DNA from: Kitasatospora albolonga | GTDB lineage: Bacteria > Actinomycetota > Actinomycetes > Streptomycetales > Streptomycetaceae | Assembly: GCA_002082585.1 (NCBI GenBank) | Contig: CP020563.1 | Location: 5,078,001 to 5,142,000, forward strand | Direction: 5' to 3' | DNA length: 64,000 nt | Shown here: positions 55,762-63,224 of the stretch, piece after piece | Layout: each line of letters begins with the position of its first letter | How positions within the stretch are numbered: position 1 is the stretch's first letter | The notes under the pieces: generated by a model | The model's database searches: none | Told to the model about the DNA's origin: nothing | Seen by the model: only the letters and a program-made list of their open reading frames with translations | Made by a program: the position numbers and the translations under genes

Positions 55762-56472
55762 CTATCGGTCGCCCAGGGAACCGCGCCAACCGCCGCGCCA
55801 CAGGTGCACCACACCATCAGGCGTGATGCGCACCCGCGCCCCGAGCAGCGGCAACGACCCTTCGGTGTTCAGCCGGTTCCGGACGCGCTCCAGCGCTCCC
55901 CAGAGCCGTTGCGGTCCGCCCTGGTGCACTTCCGGCGGATCGGTCCACTCCGCAGTCGCCCGGGCCCATGAACCGTCCGGGTGCACCAGGTAGGCGGTGC
56001 GGGTCTCGCCGTCGGTCTCGAACGCGGACTCCACGCCCGGGGTCGTGACTTCCAGCATGGAACGGAGTTCCCACGCTTCGGCCACGTCCACCACGGGGTA
56101 GCGTCCGATGCCGGTGGTCTCCCCTTCGCTCGTCCGGGCGAGGGCGAACAACCCGGTCAGGGCGGGCGGGTAGTCGTCGCCGGACCGGGTGGGCAGGAAA
56201 CCGGCGGTGTCCCGCTCGACCACGCCCACCACGTCCCCGTCGTTGTGCTTCCACCCGGTCACGATCAGGGACGTGCGCCCGATGGTCGTCGCGATCCGCC
56301 CACCGGGCACCAGAGCGGCGAGCACCGGACGGAGCCCCGGACCGGCGGGCAGCCCGACGGTGGACACGATCCGTTCGTAGGTCCCCGGAACCCGCGTGGT
56401 CGCGTCCGCCGTCACGAACGTGGGGTGCAGCCCCATGGCGCCGAGTCGCCTCGCCTCCTTCTCCCAATTCAT
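55762..56472 (-). CDS. Methyltransferase-like protein lacking the SAM-binding half
   Basis: The 236-residue protein resembles the second half of PCMT-type peptide methyltransferases found in RiPP clusters: ARRLGAMGLHPTFVTADAT, then YERIVSTVGLP and LVPGGRIATTIGR match the strands after the SAM site, and the end LVHPDGSWARATAEW to RITPDGVVHLWRGG matches their C-terminal extension. The glycine-rich SAM motif expected before it is absent, because the precursor-like gene ends only 10 bp upstream. It may be a decayed enzyme or a binding-only partner. ATG 56475 is an alternative start. Confidence 0.72.
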   Translation of the reverse strand: MNWEKEARRLGAMGLHPTFVTADATTRVPGTYERIVSTVGLPAGPGLRPVLAALVPGGRIATTIGRTSLIVTGWKHNDGDVVGVVERDTAGFLPTRSGDDYPPALTGLFALARTSEGETTGIGRYPVVDVAEAWELRSMLEVTTPGVESAFETDGETRTAYLVHPDGSWARATAEWTDPPEVHQGGPQRLWGALERVRNRLNTEGSLPLLGARVRITPDGVVHLWRGGWRGSLGDR

Positions 56473-56482
56473 CATCGGCCTC

Positions 56483-56617
56483 TCAGTACTTGGGGCTGCA
56501 CGCGGTGGTCGACGCCGGGTTGCAGTCGCTGGAGTCGTTGGGGGTGCAGGCGTTCCGGACGGGGCGGGGACACACACCTTGAGGTTCGCGCGTGGGCAGT
56601 TCCATGAACGTCGTCAT
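56483..56617 (-). CDS. Candidate precursor peptide, 44 residues, Cys every 8 residues
   Basis: The ORF has an excellent ribosome site (GGGAGG, 9 nt before ATG 56617) and ends 10 bp before the methyltransferase-like gene. The peptide starts MTTFMELPTREPQG, a possible leader, and its C-terminal part holds four cysteines at 16, 24, 32 and 40, each followed by Pro at +1 or +2 (CP, CTP, CNP, CSP), with Ser/Thr/Asn/Asp between. The exact 8-residue spacing and the context point to a ribosomally made, modified peptide. No lanthionine, YcaO, radical-SAM or ATP-grasp enzyme is encoded beside it. Confidence 0.75.
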   Translation of the reverse strand: MTTFMELPTREPQGVCPRPVRNACTPNDSSDCNPASTTACSPKY

Positions 56618-56654
56618 GCTGATGTACCTCCCATGGGGCGGGGTGTGGTGGAGA

Positions 56655-56684
56655 CGGTCGACTGCTGTCGGCAGCAGTCGACCG
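56655..56684 (-). terminator. Strong hairpin in front of the precursor gene
   Basis: A perfect 13-bp stem (arms 56655-56667 and 56672-56684) with a 4-nt loop lies 38 bp upstream of the precursor start, between it and the 225-residue gene. It may be a terminator, a partial attenuator or an RNA-processing signal that sets peptide dosage. Confidence 0.7.
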
Positions 56685-56739
56685 GAGCAGCGCCGCGTGC
56701 TTTCTGCCGCAGAGCACGTCACGCGGGAGGCAGCGGAGT

Positions 56740-57417
56740 TCAGGGCGAGCCGTCAGGCAGGTCGTCACCCACGGCCCGCGCCGAACGGACGGGCCATCCC
56801 GCGAGGGTGACGTGCATGCCCACGGCGGGGTCGGTGACGGTGAGCACTGCGGGCAGCCCGCACTCCAGGGCGCGTATCGCGTTGTCCTGGCGTTCGTCGT
56901 CACCGGCCCACGACCGCAGCCTTTCCGGTGCGTCGGAGCCGTGGAAGACCACCGGGTCCACGTCTCTGGCCGGGAGGTGCGGCGCGCCGGGTGGTACGTC
57001 GCCTCCGTGGCCGTCCGCGAGCCGAAGCGCCTGTCTGCGGAGCCACCGCATGACGAGCCGACGGTTCGGCAACGTGCCACCGCCGAGCGAGGTCACGCGC
57101 CGCCCGTCCGTCACGGTCACATCCACGGCGTAACGCGCCGGACCGACCGGGCAACGGAGCGCGCCTCCCGCCGCGTGCGGTTCGTCCGCCGCCTTGTGCT
57201 CCGCGGCCTGGTCGGTGATCGCCGTGTCCAACTCGGCGCAGAACAAGGCCCGGTAGGCGGAGACCGACTCGATGCGGACCAGCTCGGCGAACGGTCGGTC
57301 CTGCTCGGGCGGACGAGGAGTCAGCGCCCACATGATGCGGGGGAAGCGGAGTCGTAACAGGATCTCCACGGTTCCCACGGCGAGGGCGAGCCGAGCCCGT
57401 AAGCGTGTTGGGTTCAC
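56740..57417 (-). CDS. Unknown 225-residue protein of the island operon
   Basis: The protein begins with GTG 57417 that overlaps the preceding stop (GTGA). An N-terminal hydrophobic/basic segment (LALAVGTVEILLRLRFPRI) is followed by a soluble part with FAELVRIESVSAYRALFCAE, DVTVTDGRRVTSLGGGT and LPAVLTVTDPAVGMHVTLAG. I recognise no domain. Its coupling to the small ORFs upstream puts it in one operon with them. Confidence 0.7.
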   Translation of the reverse strand: MNPTRLRARLALAVGTVEILLRLRFPRIMWALTPRPPEQDRPFAELVRIESVSAYRALFCAELDTAITDQAAEHKAADEPHAAGGALRCPVGPARYAVDVTVTDGRRVTSLGGGTLPNRRLVMRWLRRQALRLADGHGGDVPPGAPHLPARDVDPVVFHGSDAPERLRSWAGDDERQDNAIRALECGLPAVLTVTDPAVGMHVTLAGWPVRSARAVGDDLPDGSP

Positions 57418-57638
57418 AGCGCCTCGCCCCGGCTTCGGGCGTTGGCGCGAGCGGTCCCGGAGCTCAGGCGTTCCGCGGGCGTTGCGGGGCGTACGTTCTC
57501 GGGTGCGGCTTCCCACTCCTGCCCGCCGCAGACCGGCCGCAGCGACCAGTACGGACCGGCGACCCCTCGGAACTCACCGACACGGTCTCTGCGGCTGGCG
57601 TCCACCATGAGCGTGCCGATCTCCGGTAACGCGGTCAC
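57414..57638 (-). CDS. Small conserved-type protein linked to the XRE regulator
   Basis: The 74-residue protein starts at GTG 57638, overlapping the stop of the 52-codon ORF (GTGA), and its own stop overlaps the next start (GTGA). The sequence IGTLMVDASRRDRVGEFRGVAGPYWSLRPVCGGQEWE resembles small beta-type proteins that I have often seen beside XRE regulators in Streptomyces; no function is known. Confidence 0.7.
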   Translation of the reverse strand: MTALPEIGTLMVDASRRDRVGEFRGVAGPYWSLRPVCGGQEWEAAPENVRPATPAERLSSGTARANARSRGEAL

Positions 57639-57793
57639 CGTGCGCCCCCGCTCTCGGGCGTCGGCTCGCCCAGGACCCGCGCGGGACGGCGCGCGGCTAC
57701 CGGGTACGGGTAGGGGGCGATGGGCCACAGACCGGCGGCGGCGTCCAGGAGCACGCGTCGGCGTGCACGATCGGCGGGGCTTCGTCGGGGCAT
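57635..57793 (-). CDS. 52-residue Pro/Arg-rich ORF, first gene of the island operon
   Basis: This short ORF (ATG 57793) starts 5 nt after a TAACGT box (57799-57804 on the minus strand), so the mRNA may begin at or near its ATG; another ATG lies at 57798. It reads MPRRSPADRARRRVLL and then GLWPIAPYPYPVAARR, and its stop overlaps the next start by GTGA. The promoter position and the coupling are the evidence for translation; the sequence matches nothing I know. It could also act as a translational leader. Confidence 0.55.
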   Translation of the reverse strand: MPRRSPADRARRRVLLDAAAGLWPIAPYPYPVAARRPARVLGEPTPESGGAR

Positions 57794-57866
57794 GACATGA
57801 CGTTAGGACTGCCCTGTGATCGCTTTCTGTGGCACTCTCGCTACCAGCAGTGCGGAAGTGCCCCTT

Positions 57867-59030
57867 CTACAGAGCCAGTTGCAACGTACTGGCCATGTGG
57901 CGCATTTCGGGAGTGAGGGTGCGTCGTCCCTCGACGATGGTTCGCAGAGTGTCCCGGGCGGGCGTTTGGTTCGGGAACCACTGAGGGGAAGCGGCTTGCA
58001 ATTCGCTCAACTTGCCGAACGATTCTGTGAATCGACCGAGCCGGGCGTACGCGTTGGCCACGTCCAGTCCGTGTCGGCTCCGTACGCTGCTGGAGGGGCG
58101 GACAGTGAACAGGGGCATCTGCGCGGCGAGCCGCAACGCTGTGTCCGGCTGATCCTTGACCAATGCGTCCTCCACGGTCAGCATCCGGACTGTTGTGGGG
58201 CCGAAGGTCCGAACCGTCTCGTGTGCGACCTTCACCTCCCGGCCGATCGCGGTCGCCGCGCTCCGGGCGAACCTCTTCATGTCCGCGGCGACCTCGGGTT
58301 GGTTGTTGCGGACCGCCGCGCCAGAAGCCCGCAGCAACAGCAGTCCCCATGCGGCGAGTTCAGAGGTTGTCGCACGGGTGATCCGGGGTTCCAGGTCGTC
58401 CGCCCACTGCGTTGCCAGCGCCAGAGCCTGGTCCAGCTGTCCTTGCCGGATCATGAGCCATGTCAGCGTGTTGATGCTGGCGGATGCTTCCAACCGGTCC
58501 TGGGCGTTCGCCAGGGAGCGGCGGACCACCAGCTCCGCGATATCGAACTGCCGGGTGTGTGTCAGTGCTCCCGCCGCCATTTGCAGCACGCGCACTTGGA
58601 CGCCCCGCCCGTCACCGGACAAGGTGTCCGCATCACGCAGTAGGCCGGGCAGCACGGCGGCGAGTTCGGTGAACTGGTGGTTGCTGTAAAGAAGTTCCGC
58701 TGCCCTGAGGACGCCGCTGACTCCGGCAGGAGTCGCCGGGGCGTCGATTGCCGAAGCGGGGGGCCGTGTCAGCTCGGCCCGAACCGGTGCCCACAGTTCG
58801 TGGGTCTCCGCCCGGGCCCCCTCCTCCTTGGGCTTGGCAACCAGATCCATGGTTTCCAGGCGTAAGGTCCTGGCGAGCGCGTGCAACGTCTCCATACGCG
58901 CGGTGGGACGTTCCCCTTGTTCGAGCTTGCGGATGGTCGAGACCGAAACCCCGGAGTGGTCGGCCAACTCCCTTTGGGTGAGCCCGCGCAGCTTGCGGGC
59001 CTGCTTGACTTTCTTCCCCGCATCAGTCAT
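57867..59030 (-). CDS. XRE-family transcriptional regulator with TPR-like C-terminus
   Basis: The 387-residue protein has an N-terminal HTH (KQARKLRGLTQRELADHSGVS then STIRKLEQGER, residues 8-42) and a helical C-terminal region of about 300 residues with TPR-like repeats (ELLYSNHQFTELAAVLPGLL and similar). Such regulators often sense peptides or small ligands. A TACTCT box 7 nt before ATG 59030 suggests a leaderless mRNA. It heads the island in the same orientation and is the natural regulator of the block. Its codons are less GC3-biased than those of the flanking core genes. Confidence 0.88.
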   Translation of the reverse strand: MTDAGKKVKQARKLRGLTQRELADHSGVSVSTIRKLEQGERPTARMETLHALARTLRLETMDLVAKPKEEGARAETHELWAPVRAELTRPPASAIDAPATPAGVSGVLRAAELLYSNHQFTELAAVLPGLLRDADTLSGDGRGVQVRVLQMAAGALTHTRQFDIAELVVRRSLANAQDRLEASASINTLTWLMIRQGQLDQALALATQWADDLEPRITRATTSELAAWGLLLLRASGAAVRNNQPEVAADMKRFARSAATAIGREVKVAHETVRTFGPTTVRMLTVEDALVKDQPDTALRLAAQMPLFTVRPSSSVRSRHGLDVANAYARLGRFTESFGKLSELQAASPQWFPNQTPARDTLRTIVEGRRTLTPEMRHMASTLQLAL

Positions 59031-59170
59031 GGAATCCAGAGTACGGCCGCGCTGCCCGTTGCGTACCGGAGCGCGAGAACGGAAGAAGCCCTGTCCCGAC
59101 CCGGGTCGGGAGCGTGAAGAGGGGGAGGACCCAGCTCGATGGTCGGCCGGTGAGAGCCCTTCACACGACC

Positions 59171-59233
59171 CCGGTGGCACAGCGATAGGGTTCACCCCCA
59201 TGACGGATTCCTGGGCCACCTTCGGCGCCGACC
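59171..59233. repeat. Right copy of the island-flanking repeat (MocR promoter and 5' end)
   Basis: This is the functional copy of the repeat whose partner lies at 53023-53084: 30 of 33 identical bases over 59201-59233, with weaker gap-free similarity before it. The two copies bound the 6.1-kb accessory block. Confidence 0.85.
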
Positions 59234-60600
59234 TGCACCTGGAGCCGGTCGGTACGGGGCTGCGCAGCGGGCTGATGGAGGCCCTGCGGGAGGCCGTGCG
59301 CAGTGGGCGGCTGGCCCCCGGCACCCGGCTGCCGTCCTCCCGGGCGCTCGCCGCCGACCTGGGCATCGCCCGCAACACGGTCGCCGACGCCTACGCCGAA
59401 CTCGTCGCCGAGGGGTGGCTCACCGCCCGGCAGGGCTCGGGGACCCGGGTCGCCCAGCGGTCGGCGCCGCGCCGGGCCGACCCGGTGGTGGTCCGCAGCA
59501 GGCCCGCCCGCCCCCGGACCGGCCACAACCTCAAACCGGGCTCCCCGGACGTGTCCTCCTTCCCCCGCACCGCCTGGCTCCGGGCGGCCCGCAAGGCGCT
59601 CACGGCCGCGCCCGACGAGGCGTTCGGCTACGGCGACGCGCGCGGGCGCCCCGAACTGCGCACGGTGCTGGCCGAGTACCTGAGCCGCTCGCGCGGGGTG
59701 CACGCCGACCCGGAGCGCATCGTGGTCTGTTCCGGCTTCGTCCACGGGCTGACGCTGCTGGGCAAGGTGCTGCGGCAGCGCCGGGTGCGGGACCTCGCCG
59801 TCGAGTCGTACGGCCTCGACCTGCACCGCGACCTCCTCACCGGCACCGGCCTGCGCACCCCCCGGCTGGTGGTGGACCACCTCGGCGCCCGCACCGGGGA
59901 GCTGGCCGCGATGCGCGGTACGGGGGCGGTCCTGCTCACCCCGGCCCACCAGTTCCCCACCGGGGTGCCGCTCCACCCGGACCGGCGGGCCGCCGCCGTC
60001 GACTGGGCGCGCGCCACCGGGGGCCTGATCCTGGAGGACGACTACGACGGGGAGTTCCGCTACGACCGGCAGCCCGTCGGCGCCCTCCAGGGCCTGGACC
60101 CCGAACACGTCGTCCACCTCGGCACCGCCTCCAAGTCCCTTGCCCCCGGCCTGCGCCTGGGCTGGATGGTGCTGCCCCGGAGCCTGGTCGCGGAGGTCGT
60201 GGCGGTGAAGGGCGCGGCCGACTGGATGACCGGCACCGTCGAGCAGCTGACGCTCGCGGAGTTCATCGCCTCGGGGGCGTACGACCGGCACGTACGCTCC
60301 ATGCGGCTGCGCTACCGGCGCCGCCGCGACCAGCTCGTCGCGGCGCTCGCCGAACGCGCGCCGGGCATCGAGGTCAGCGGTATCGCGGCCGGGCTGCACG
60401 CGGTCCTCGAACTCCCCCCGGGCACCGAGCGTCCGGTGATCCAGGCGGCGGCCTTCCAGGGCCTGGCGCTGGACGGCCTCGCCCGCTACCGCCACCCCGA
60501 CGCCCCGGCCGGGCGCGACGCGCTGGTGATCGGCTACGGCTCGCCGTCGGAGAGCGCGTGGACGGGTGCCCTGGACGCGCTGTGCCGGGTGTTGCCGTAA
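59200..60600 (+). CDS. MocR/PdxR-family regulator (GntR HTH fused to aminotransferase-like domain)
   Basis: The 466-residue protein joins a GntR-type winged HTH (LPSSRALAADLGIARNTVADAY) to a class I aminotransferase fold that binds PLP (Asp in LEDDYDGEFRY, Lys in GTASKSLAPGLRLGW). MocR proteins regulate PLP, GABA or amino-acid genes. A TAGGGT box (59186-59191) 8 nt before ATG 59200 implies a leaderless mRNA. A truncated copy of its start lies at the other edge of the island, next to the AhpD-like gene, which was probably its original neighbour and possible target. Confidence 0.93.
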   Translation: MTDSWATFGADLHLEPVGTGLRSGLMEALREAVRSGRLAPGTRLPSSRALAADLGIARNTVADAYAELVAEGWLTARQGSGTRVAQRSAPRRADPVVVRSRPARPRTGHNLKPGSPDVSSFPRTAWLRAARKALTAAPDEAFGYGDARGRPELRTVLAEYLSRSRGVHADPERIVVCSGFVHGLTLLGKVLRQRRVRDLAVESYGLDLHRDLLTGTGLRTPRLVVDHLGARTGELAAMRGTGAVLLTPAHQFPTGVPLHPDRRAAAVDWARATGGLILEDDYDGEFRYDRQPVGALQGLDPEHVVHLGTASKSLAPGLRLGWMVLPRSLVAEVVAVKGAADWMTGTVEQLTLAEFIASGAYDRHVRSMRLRYRRRRDQLVAALAERAPGIEVSGIAAGLHAVLELPPGTERPVIQAAAFQGLALDGLARYRHPDAPAGRDALVIGYGSPSESAWTGALDALCRVLP

Positions 60601-60622
60601 GAAGTCCAGGGCCAGGCCCCTA

Positions 60623-60680
60623 AGGGTGTGTCCGGCGGATCTTGACCGGGTCCGCGTCCTGATCCGCCGGACACGCCCTA
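60623..60680. terminator. Long bidirectional palindrome between MocR and DMT genes
   Basis: Arms at 60623-60641 and 60661-60679 (core GTGTCCGGCGGATC / GATCCGCCGGACAC) pair over about 19 bp with one wobble and a 19-nt loop. It reaches the stop of the minus-strand gene. Similar GTCCGGCGGATC palindromes are, from memory, frequent between Streptomyces genes. Confidence 0.75.
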
Positions 60681-61541
60681 AGGGCGGCCCGGCGCGCCCC
60701 CGCCCTCCGCCTCCGGCGCCTCCCCGAACCGGGCCAGGGCCAGCGACCCCGCCACCGCCACCGCGAAACCGGTGACCGCCAGCCAGCCGAGCCCCGCCCG
60801 GGTCCCGTCGCCCAGCCACACCACGCCCACCAGCGCCGGGCCCACCGTCTCGCCGAGCACCATCCCGGCCGTTGCCGTGGTCACCGACCCCTTCTGGAGC
60901 GCCGAGGTCAGCAGCAGGAACGCCGCCCCGCCGCCCAGCAGCAGCCCGTACGCCGCCGGGTTCCGCACCAGCGCGCCCGGCGACACGTCGTCGACCAGCC
61001 GCACCGACACCTCCACCACCCCGAAGCCGAACCCCGCCCCCAGCCCCAGCGCCAGGGAGCGCGGCCGGGTCGGCAGCCGACCGCCCACCGCGCCGAGCAG
61101 CAGCACCCCCAGCGCGGCGGCGGGCATCGCCCACGGCAGCCAGTCCGGGCCCGGCCGGTCGCCCTCCACGCCCGAGGCGAGCCCCAGCATCCCGAGCCCG
61201 GCGCAGACCGTCGCCACCGCCGTCCACTCCGTCGCGCTGAGCCGGACCGCCAGCAGCCGCGCCGCGACCACCGCCGTCACCGCGAGGGAGGCGGCGAGCG
61301 CGGCCCCCACCGCGTAGATGGGCAGCGAGCGCAGGGCGACGATCTGGAGGACGAACCCCAGCCCGTCCAGGGCGAGCCCGGCCACGTAACGCCACTGCCG
61401 TACGGCCCGGAGCAGCAGCGCGGGGTCCACGCCCGCCCCGGACTCCGGCCGGGCGGCGGCCCGCGCGGCGATGGCCTGGAGGACGGAGGCCGTCCCGTAG
61501 CAGAGCGCGGAGGCGAGCGCACAGATCATCCCCAGAGGCAC
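60678..61541 (-). CDS. DMT/EamA-like membrane transporter
   Basis: The 287-residue protein has about nine or ten hydrophobic segments arranged in two halves and starts PLGMICALASALCYGTASVLQAIAAR, a layout of the drug/metabolite transporter superfamily (magnesium-transporter NIPA-like branch). GTG 61541 is preferred because a TACATT box ends 7 nt before it; ATG 61529 is an alternative. Substrate unknown. It diverges from the lipoprotein gene. Confidence 0.82.
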   Translation of the reverse strand: MPLGMICALASALCYGTASVLQAIAARAAARPESGAGVDPALLLRAVRQWRYVAGLALDGLGFVLQIVALRSLPIYAVGAALAASLAVTAVVAARLLAVRLSATEWTAVATVCAGLGMLGLASGVEGDRPGPDWLPWAMPAAALGVLLLGAVGGRLPTRPRSLALGLGAGFGFGVVEVSVRLVDDVSPGALVRNPAAYGLLLGGGAAFLLLTSALQKGSVTTATAGMVLGETVGPALVGVVWLGDGTRAGLGWLAVTGFAVAVAGSLALARFGEAPEAEGGGAPGRP

Positions 61542-61698
61542 AAAAGGGAATGTACCGGGCGGAGAGGGGGGAGGGAGGCCGCCGGTCCGCCCGCTCCGGT
61601 TCCGAACCCGCGCACCCCGCAACTAGTCTGACAAGAGGTCCGGTGGCGAGACGTGCCGGACGCGCACCACGTACGACGCACGGGGGAGAACTGAAGAG

Positions 61699-62022
61699 AT
61701 GGCTAAGCGGAGGCTGAGGTCGAGCACGGTCGTGCTCGGCGGCATGGGGCTGCTCGCCCTGACGATCACGTCCTGCGGATCGGAACCGGACCGGCGGTGC
61801 GCCGACCGGACGACCCGCGAGACCCTGCCCAGTTACGAGTGCCGGGGCTCCGGCGGCGGTGGCGGAGCGGGCGGCTCCGGGGGCACCGGAGGCTCCGGCC
61901 GGGGCTCGTACTACTACGGCGGCTCCACCAGCAGTTACGACGGCAAGGTCCAGGGCGGCAGCTTCGACAAGTCGGCGGTCGACCGGGGCGGCTTCGGCTG
62001 CACCAAGTCCGGTGGGGGCTGA
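61699..62022 (+). CDS. Gly-rich lipoprotein, YgiB-like
   Basis: The 107-residue protein has a lipoprotein signal (MAKRRLRSSTVVLGG..., lipobox ITSC with Cys26) and after it a short charged part, a Gly-rich stretch and the tail GGFGCTKSGGG. The position 5 bp before an ATP-grasp glutathionylspermidine-synthase-like gene and the GGFG tail recall the E. coli YgiB (DUF1190) lipoprotein beside YgiC. Family membership is inferred from context. It is expected at the outer face of the membrane. Confidence 0.78.
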   Translation: MAKRRLRSSTVVLGGMGLLALTITSCGSEPDRRCADRTTRETLPSYECRGSGGGGGAGGSGGTGGSGRGSYYYGGSTSSYDGKVQGGSFDKSAVDRGGFGCTKSGGG

Positions 62023-62027
62023 GCCCG

Positions 62028-63215
62028 GTGGAGCGCCGCACGATCGCACCGCGCCCCGGCTGGCAGGAGACCGTCGAGTCCCAGGGGCTCGTCTATCCGC
62101 TCACCCGCCACCCGGACGGGTCGCTGCGCCCCTACTGGGACGAGAGCGCCTACTACGTCTTCTCGCTGCCTGAGGTCGAGGCGCTGGAGGAGACCGTCGA
62201 GGAGCTGCACACGATGAGCCTGGCCGCCGCCGCGCACATCGTGGAGCGCGACCGGTTCGCCGACCTCGGGATCACCGATCCGCGCCTGGCCGCCCTGGTC
62301 GCCGAGTCCTGGCGCCGCCGCGACGAACTGCCCTCCCTGTACGGGCGGTTCGACCTGCGCTACGACGGGGACGGCCCGGCGAAGATGCTGGAGTACAACG
62401 CCGACACCCCCACCTCACTGGTGGAGGCCGCCAGCCCGCAGTGGTTCTGGATGGAGGAACGGTTCCCCGGCGCCGACCAGTGGAACTCGCTCCACGAGCG
62501 GCTGGTCGACGCCTGGAAGCGGCAGGCGCGGCTGCTGCCGCCGGGCCCGGTCCACTTCGCCCACTCGGAGGGCGACGAGGCGGGCGAGGACCTGATGACG
62601 GTCGCGTACCTCCGCGAGACCGCCCAGCAGGCCGGACTCGACACCGAGGCGCTGTCCGTGGAGGAGATCGGCTGGGACCGGCTGTCCGGGCGGTTCGTCG
62701 ACGACCGGCTCCGCTTCATCCGCAGCTGCTTCAAGCTCTACCCCTGGGAGTGGCTCACCACGGACCGCTTCGGGCCGCAGGTGCTGGAGACCCTCGACAA
62801 CGGCGGCGGCTCCGGCACCACCTGCTGGATCGAGCCCGCCTGGAAGATGCTGCTCTCCAACAAGGCGCTGCTGGCGGTCCTCTGGGAGCTGTACCCGGGC
62901 CACCCCAATCTGCTGCCCGCCTACCTCGACGGCCCGCGCGAGCTGGCCGGGCCCGCCGGGGCGGGGTACGTCTCCAAACCGCTGCTGGGCCGCGAGGGCG
63001 CCGGGGTGGACCTGTACGGGCCCGGCTCCCCGGCCGTCGCGCGCGAGGAGCCGTGCTGCTACCAGGAGCTGGCCCCGCTCCCCGACATCGACGGCAACCG
63101 CGTGGTGCTCGGGGCCTGGGTGGTGGAGGACGAGGCGGCCGGGCTCGGCATCCGGGAATCGGCGGGGCCGGTCACGGACGAGTACGCCCGCTTCCTGCCC
63201 CACGTCATCCTCTGA
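62028..63215 (+). CDS. Glutathionylspermidine-synthase-like ATP-grasp protein (YgiC/YjfC type)
   Basis: The 395-residue protein has the C-terminal ATP-grasp ligase domain of glutathionylspermidine synthase without its amidase half: YDGDGPAKMLEYNADTPTSLVEA, DRLRFIRSCFKLYPWEW, NKALLAVLWELYPGHPNLLPAY and YVSKPLLGREGAGV. It is likely to form a peptide or amide bond with ATP; Streptomyces lacks glutathione, so the substrate must differ. GTG 62028 follows GGTGGGGG. It is coupled by a 5-bp gap to the lipoprotein gene. Confidence 0.88.
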   Translation: MERRTIAPRPGWQETVESQGLVYPLTRHPDGSLRPYWDESAYYVFSLPEVEALEETVEELHTMSLAAAAHIVERDRFADLGITDPRLAALVAESWRRRDELPSLYGRFDLRYDGDGPAKMLEYNADTPTSLVEAASPQWFWMEERFPGADQWNSLHERLVDAWKRQARLLPPGPVHFAHSEGDEAGEDLMTVAYLRETAQQAGLDTEALSVEEIGWDRLSGRFVDDRLRFIRSCFKLYPWEWLTTDRFGPQVLETLDNGGGSGTTCWIEPAWKMLLSNKALLAVLWELYPGHPNLLPAYLDGPRELAGPAGAGYVSKPLLGREGAGVDLYGPGSPAVAREEPCCYQELAPLPDIDGNRVVLGAWVVEDEAAGLGIRESAGPVTDEYARFLPHVIL

Positions 63216-63224
63216 GCCTTCGTC

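Noticed and set aside
57841..58350. 169-codon minus-strand ORF inside the XRE regulator
   Set aside because: It is in another frame of the regulator gene and has shadow-type composition.
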